Below are positions 58,192-64,000 of a stretch of DNA of 64,000 nt, piece after piece; the first letter of the stretch is position 1, and each line of letters starts with the position of its first letter. Source of the DNA: Leptodactylus fallax (Eukaryota; Chordata; Amphibia; Anura; Leptodactylidae). The position numbers and the translations under genes were made by a program. The notes below the pieces were generated by a model, which made no database searches, was not told where the DNA came from, and worked only from the letters and a program-made list of their open reading frames with translations. The DNA is taken from positions 1,240,001-1,304,000 of the forward strand of contig CAMRHE010000054.1 of assembly GCA_947044405.1 (NCBI GenBank), given 5' to 3'.

Positions 58192-60869
58192 CTTTTATTT
58201 CAGTATGCAACTTACTAGATAGGAGTCATCAAGGCATTGTTGCAAAAAAGAATAGTCAAAAATATTCCCTAAACACATCCTTTAGGTGTGGGTTGTCTGC
58301 AGTAACCTCTTATAGGCCAGGAGTAAGCAGAATCGTACAAGTGAGGTGTACTATCCTGTGATTCCTTCACTATTTAGATATCTTAAATCTGAGGCAGTAC
58401 ACCTCACTTTACTGCATATGCATGCTTCTGTTGTACTGCTGTAACTTGAGCAGCAGGGTTAACAGTCATCTTATTCTCAGAAAAATATCACAGAAAAATG
58501 TAATGACTCTATTATTAAGATGGAGACAGACAACACAACATCCCATTATTGATAATAGTTCATGGAGTCCAGCTTCACCTCTTTGTTCCCTTTCTCAGCA
58601 TAGTGACACAGTTCATGGCCACAACAATCACCCATGAAATCAGTGAGTGGTTTTCCACCTAACATGCACATAAGGATACTGTAAAGTCTACAGTGATTAG
58701 TTTTTTTTTTTTTTTTTTTCCCCCCCCCCCCCCATTAGAAAATTATTTGCCCATTGTTGTTACTGTACGGTAGAGTGAATAATATTTATTATCATTGCTT
58801 GATAAAAAAAAAGTGTCATAAAAATATCATAGCAACTTGCAGATCCAATCCAAGTAATAATTCAAAATTTTTATATTCTATTAGAAATTGACACCACCAA
58901 AAAAGCTATGAATATGTGAAGATGATTTGTCTGCTCACCAACTTTTCTTTGTTAACAGCCTTCACAATATCCATTATGTTACAATACAGGAACAAAATTG
59001 CCAGCAGTGGATTACATATGTAGCTGTACAGTTTATGATTAATAATACACATTTCAGTTTGATGAATTAGTGAGCCTGTGTGTATCAACTCCACACATGA
59101 ATAGCTGCTAACATGTGTGATCCTCAAATCTTCAAAGACAGACAATATGTTTTCCCCACAACAGCACTGTTTACTGTAGATATCTGCAGTGAAATCTACA
59201 ATGCACATTGCTCATTGATACCCAAGAAATCTTACTTCTAATAAAAAGACATGATTGAACTATAATTTGCCACAAAGTAATAAAAAGTAATATTTAACAG
59301 GTAAGTGAAAGACACATTAAGATTTATGGAAACTAAGTAACAGCATAAATTCATGTTTAAAGCTGTGTATTAAAGTTGCTTTTCCAGTAGAGAAAATAGT
59401 CTGTGCCTGAACTAATACAGGACCCAATAATAACTCCTTGCAAATGATACAAAATACAGTAATATAAATAATCTTGCTGACTACGATTGCAGCACCTAGG
59501 TGGTATCCCTAAATTTCACAATGGACATTTGATGTCACCAGAACCTCCTAAATCACCATAAACATGCATACTCAGATTGGTTGAATCTGTCAGTAGTTCA
59601 ACTCCAGGCAAAATGCTCAATCCTTCTTTCCCCTAATATTTGCTGTTAGAGAACAGTTGAAAGGCCCCTTCATAGGGCCACAGATTTAGGTTGTATGCAG
59701 AAAAGTCTCCAAATTTACACACTAAACGTGTCAATAGGAATTAATTACTCATAGAGAGGCCTTCTACTTACTAGAATACAGTACATCAATAGACTGCTAT
59801 AAAAAAATGCAAGTGCATTCATTTAACCTATATATTCCAGTATAGCCAATGAAAGCCATAAATGCAAAGTGAACATATAGTAGTTTACTTTGGGTTGGAC
59901 CCTCCTCTCATGTACAGTGATTAAGTACAGTACAGTATGTATTTTCTTGGCGTCTTTATTTGCACCTCTCCATCATGAAATATGCAATACTCTATGAGGG
60001 TCTTTATAAATCAAATACTGTATCTATAAATATTGTAACATAATATGGTTTTGTAATGGCTTGTATGGTATTTACTATCAATAACAGGGAAAATCTACAA
60101 AAATGGAAAATACTTCCTTAAATTTCTCTTTGTGTTTATTTGCGTGCCCAATTTTATTTATCATGATATAAATGGATATATTGAAGCTCCTGGGCCCCAT
60201 CACAGAATCTGTAGCATGGCTCCAAACTACTGTACCGATAATACAGGTTTCTTCTTAGGTTGAAGAAAAGTATTTGAGTCTCTTAACCTCAGGGCCCATG
60301 TGTGAATGTGATTTCTGCTCCCCTATAATTATTCTGTTAATAAACCGAATACTTATGGGAAGAGAAACAGTTAAGCCTTGTGCTTTACTTTACATTAGTC
60401 CCAAGTAAATGGATGCTGAAAACAATCTGATAAGTGTAGTAGGAAATATATAATTACTACACTCAGAGAACTGTATTTAAAGTATGCACTGCTTCACATT
60501 AACTGTCCATAATAGTCTTTCGAGTGTTTGTTTCCCATATGCTTCCTGTTCTCATGCTAAGTGTGTATACTATCTTTACTCCAATCTTGGACATACATAT
60601 ATTTCAAAGCTAAGATCTGGCGTCTTTCCAAACTGTTGCAATGTCTAATATGTCAAGCATTGTCATTGTGGTAATTTATTTATCATATGCCCTTTTAGTA
60701 ACAGATGTGTATTAGCATCCAAGCACAGTTGAAGCTGCCAAAAAGATTGTTAGAGATGTTGGTTGTCTCATTTATCATCTGTTCTGAACTACATCACATA
60801 AAGGTCTACCCCCAAGTCTTTCATACCTGGAAGGCTTTAGGAATCCTCCATACATAGTTTTTAGAATGA
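58192..60869. other. AT-rich non-coding stretch
   Basis: A T17/C14 homopolymer pair at 58701-58733. Otherwise no recognisable gene or bounded repeat. Confidence 0.4.
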
Positions 60870-61110
60870 AGAAACAGTACAAGACATGCTGTATGCAAAT
60901 GTGTATGCATATCCCCAGGTCATTTCTGCACAGTGTGACGAGCTAAAACAAATGACACAAGAAGTGTAATTAATTATGAAATGTGAAAACGCCTGAGTTA
61001 CCTGAACCAATTAAGCCACCATTCCTTCAGGAGCACAAATTACTTTTCTACAAATCTGTTTCATGTAATTAAACCATTTTTATCCAAGAAGGTCAAACCT
61101 TAGTATCTAT
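60870..61110. other. Possible conserved non-coding element
   Basis: Repeat-free text with an octamer (ATGCAAAT at 60893) and a homeodomain-type cluster (GTAATTAATTATGAAATG at 60967). It looks like developmental enhancer DNA, but this is only a judgement of texture. Confidence 0.25.
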
Positions 61111-61932
61111 TTTCCAATCTACAGATTCATTTTATTACGAAAAGTTTACGTATCTTATTCTGGTAACAAACAAATACATTTCTTATACATAATGTCAGTC
61201 ATTCGGGGTTTTGGGGCTGTTACAATGGAAAGTGTAATGATTCCAATAAATCTGCTTCAAAAAAATGTAAGCCTTCTGCTTTCTGCTTTAGATTACGCTA
61301 ATTTGCCATGAATGCTTTAAATAGAAAACTGAAGGTCTCCCTGCCAAAAAACTCTATGCTGTCCCTGTGGGCAGATTAGCTTAGCAATAGAGAGGCCGTA
61401 TACACATATTAATTTTCTCTACCCACTAATAACTATTCTATTTATAGAAAAGCTGTGGTTTATACATCAGAATAAAATAGTTTTATACTAAAATACACTT
61501 TTCAGTGGAAATTTTTTATGAACATAAATTTAAATGTCATATAATTCATATCTATACTATATGCATGTCCGAAATGTCTATAATAATAATCACTATGTGT
61601 CTCTTTCACAGATAAATATAGAAAAGTGTAATGCAATATTATACAACACTAGCGAGTTGAACTCTCACTGGATCAAAAATGAAAACATTTTATGTTATAC
61701 TTTGCTAATACTGGCTATCACTCTTAATGGTGCACCATTCAAGTAATTTTAGAATAAAATACCAAAAAAACATCCTTGGCTGTGCTGAGGTCCTGGGTTT
61801 GAATCCAACCATAAACTATGTAAAAACTTGTATGTTCCTCCATGTAAAGGAGGTATTAAATAGTGGAACTGTAATTTTCTGCCTAAAACTAATAGGTTAA
61901 CTACCTTACTATTATATTGATTCTAGGGAATA
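61111..61932. other. Non-coding stretch
   Basis: No feature seen before the LTR. Confidence 0.35.
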
Positions 61933-61934
61933 TG

Positions 61935-62592
61935 TGTAACGTCCTTGCCTGTCCGGGCTTTGGCGCCGTCCTCCGGGTGCACACTGCGGCGGAGGAGGTG
62001 TGCCCGGTTGTAATTCTTTCCTTGGGTTTTTCTTGTATTGTCTGAACACTGTCCTATTCCCTCACCTCCTTAATTGATTTTCCACCACGCCCTTCTCCTT
62101 CACCTTGCTCTCCCCCTGCTCCACTAAGAGTTAACTTTAGTCCTGCCTTTGTGATTGACAGCCTGTCCTCCTATCAAGTCTGGGGCGGGTTCTTTCTCCC
62201 TATTTATTGTTTTCTCACTTTCCCATTGGCGCCTGCTATTGCATTTTGCTTACTGGCTATACTCCTTGTTCCTTGTTACCTGCTCTTCTGATTTTCTGAC
62301 CACTGGCTTTCCTTTGACTATTCTCTTGGATTTTGATTCTGTACTGCATTGCTCGATTGTTACCGACCCCTTGGCTAGCTGACCTCCCTTTGTTGTTTGT
62401 GCGTCCTGTCTGCATTCTGTGTTATCACTTATTCAGAGTAGGGACCGGCTCCAAGTTGTTCCTGTCATTAGGACAGTGAGACAGGTAGGGACAGGGTCTG
62501 GGTCAACTTTAGGGCTCACTGTCTCTGTATTCCCTTCCTCTCAGGTTTTTGCAGCAGCACTGGAGAATTGCTCAACTGGCAATTCCCTTACA
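61935..62592 (+). mobile_element. 5' LTR of Ty3/gypsy element
   Basis: A GC-richer block starting TGTAACGTCCTTGCC and ending CCCTTACA, thus TG..CA. A TATTTATTG box lies at about 62200. The right boundary is set by the start of the leader before gag. The left boundary could be 2 bases earlier. The 3' LTR is outside the window, so the pair and the target duplication cannot be checked. Confidence 0.7.
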
Positions 62593-62604
62593 GAATAGCA
62601 GGCC

Positions 62605-62627
62605 ATAAAAAAAAAAAAAAAAAAAAC
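62605..62627. repeat. Poly-A tract in gypsy leader
   Basis: A run of about 19 A between the LTR and gag. It is unusual for a leader and may vary in length between copies. Confidence 0.9.
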
Positions 62628-62652
62628 TTTAACCCTTCTACTCATTACTGGC

Positions 62653-64000
62653 ATGGCTTCTATTCAGGACCTTGTGACTCGAATGGAGGGTTTGGCAGGT
62701 TTGGTGTCTGAGCTGGCCAATCAGGTACACACTCTCACCCAGAATCAAGCTGAGGCCGCTGCTACACCACCTGCTGTCATTTCCCTTCCCAGGGTTAAAA
62801 TGTTTCCCCCAGATAGGTTTTCAGGGGACCGAGGTAAATTTGAGATGTTCAGGGAATCATGTCTGTTGTATTTTCGTGTCAACCCTCATGCGTTGCAGTC
62901 TCAGATGGTGGGGGTGGTCATTTCCCTCTTACAGGGGGATCCACAGACTTGGGCCCTTAAACTCCCCCCTGAGGCAGAGGAGTGGACAGATCTGGAAAAA
63001 TTTTTAAGTCTTTGGGTGCCATTTATGCTGAGCCTGATCAAATTGGACTTGCCGAGTCCCAACTTCTTACCCTCCGGCAAGGTAAACTATCCGCTGAAAC
63101 TTACTGCTCTGAGTTTCGGAAGTTGAGTATAACAGCAGGTTGGTGTGACTCCGCTTTGAAAGCTCTTTTTAAACAGGGCCTGAATGATTCAGTGAAGGAT
63201 GTCTGGGTAGGTCACCCTGATCCCCCTACCTTAGAAAAGGCCATGACCTTAGCCGTCCGCATTGACAGGAGACTTCAGGACAGACGTAAAGAGAGGGTGG
63301 GGATTGGTCCCACTAAGTCTTCTGTCTATCCCTCTCTTTCTGTTAAAAAATCTGTTTCTCCTTCACCCCTGGAGATGAGCCTATGCAGTTGGGAGCACTG
63401 GATACCAAGGCTAGACGAGAATATCGTCTCCGGAATCATCTCTGCCTGTATTGTGGCAAATCGGGTCACCTCATCCGAGACTGTTCCATCAAACCACGTA
63501 CACCAGCGGAAAACTTCAGGGCCTGAATGGTATTCAGAAGAACCACTCAGGCAGTCAGGTATCTTCTGAAAAATCTCACAAATTGATGTTACCTGTGTCT
63601 CTGTCCTTTGTGGGCAGATCTGTTTCTGGGCAGGCCCTAGTAGATTCTGGGGCTGCCACTAACTTTTTTAAATTTTTGTTTGTTTCTGCTTTACGTATTG
63701 AACTTGTATCATTAGATACTCCTCTGTTGGTTACTGGGGCGGATTTTACGCCACTGGCCAGGGGTAAAATCCGTTTTAAAACTCCCTTACTCTCTTTGCA
63801 AGTGGGCTCAATACATACTGAGCTCATGAGTTTTTTTTGTTATGGAGGATCTCTCGTCTGATATCATTTTAGGGCTTCCCTGGCTAGACCTCCATAACCC
63901 TACCTTTGATTGGCCCAAAAAAGAGTTAGTGAAATGGGGGAATCAGTGCTCCTCCCATTGTATTGCTTTGCATGCCTCCGATTGTCTCAGTGAGGAGACG
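62653..64000 (+). pseudogene. Ty3/gypsy gag-protease, broken, runs off window
   Basis: Gag packages the element RNA, and the protease matures the polyprotein. Gag opens with ATG at 62653 and shows the capsid region PDRFSGDRGKFEMF and ISLLQGDPQTWA. The frame breaks near 63000 (beside A5T5) and again near 63355 (C run) before a CCHC zinc knuckle at 63443-63484 (C-X2-C-X4-H-X4-C). A stop follows at about 63528. The aspartic protease active site VDSGAA is at 63640-63657 in a third frame. That frame breaks at a T8 run near 63830, after which ILGLPWLD is readable around 63868. Pol continues beyond 64000. As it stands the copy cannot make an intact polyprotein. Confidence 0.85.

Noticed and set aside
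62155..62382. 75-codon frame in the LTR
   Set aside because: Lies wholly inside the gypsy LTR and lacks any protein signature.

Overview
The window looks like gene-poor nuclear DNA from a vertebrate, most likely an anuran amphibian and probably a neobatrachian frog or toad. The reasons are the repeat content: TTAA-flanked foldback elements starting TTAAAGGGG, long non-autonomous TTAACC elements, Tc1 elements, hAT miniature elements, L2, Rex1-like and CR1-like LINEs, a Penelope-like element and a Ty3/gypsy element. The species call is inferred from recalled repeat families, not from a search. I find no host protein-coding exon, rRNA, tRNA or CRISPR array. Every open frame with a recognisable product belongs to a mobile element.

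Layout. 0.4-1.1 kb: non-autonomous Helitron. 1.6-2.0 kb: TTAA foldback MITE. 2.1-4.2 kb: reverse-strand L2 relic. 5.3-9.1 kb: pieces of a palindromic repeat family, a small hAT MITE, and an 850-bp element with ~80-bp terminal inverted repeats. 9.1-10.7 kb: a complete Tc1/mariner element with an open 338-codon transposase. 11.6-12.5 kb: TTAACC element. 13.2-14.9 kb: composite of a minisatellite, the palindromic family, a hAT MITE and a Rex1-like 3' end. 16.1-17.7 kb: second complete Tc1 element of the long-IR type with an open 339-codon transposase. 17.9-19.1 kb: broken Tc1 and a full copy of the palindromic family. 19.3-20.7 kb: 1.3-kb inverted repeat with ~513-bp arms. 21.3-21.6 kb: rearranged Tc1 relic. 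23.9-27.8 kb: a second L2 relic carrying several nested insertions, two of them with hammerhead-ribozyme-like cores. 31.2-33.3 kb: 2.1-kb TTAA element built from layered tandem duplications. 34.3-36.1 kb: Penelope-like element with RT and GIY-YIG endonuclease regions. 39.7-42.6 kb: Penelope-type tail, MITEs and a CR1-like relic. 46-53 kb: MITE families and a minisatellite. 54.0-55.6 kb: GC-rich hAT element with 8-bp duplications and a nested palindromic repeat plus minisatellite. 57.1-58.2 kb: another TTAACC element. 61.9-64.0 kb: 5' LTR, gag and protease of a Ty3/gypsy element that runs off the window.

How it fits together. The sequence is a stratigraphy of insertions rather than a set of cooperating genes. 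L2 relics are the oldest layer and host the insertions at 24.0, 25.7, 26-27 and 27.1-27.4 kb. The two Tc1 elements are the best-preserved coding units and could be recent or still mobilisable. The gypsy element is damaged by three frame breaks, all in or beside homopolymers, so a sequencing cause should be excluded. Two stretches (about 28.0-28.2 and 60.87-61.11 kb) have the look of conserved non-coding DNA, but this cannot be tested without alignment.
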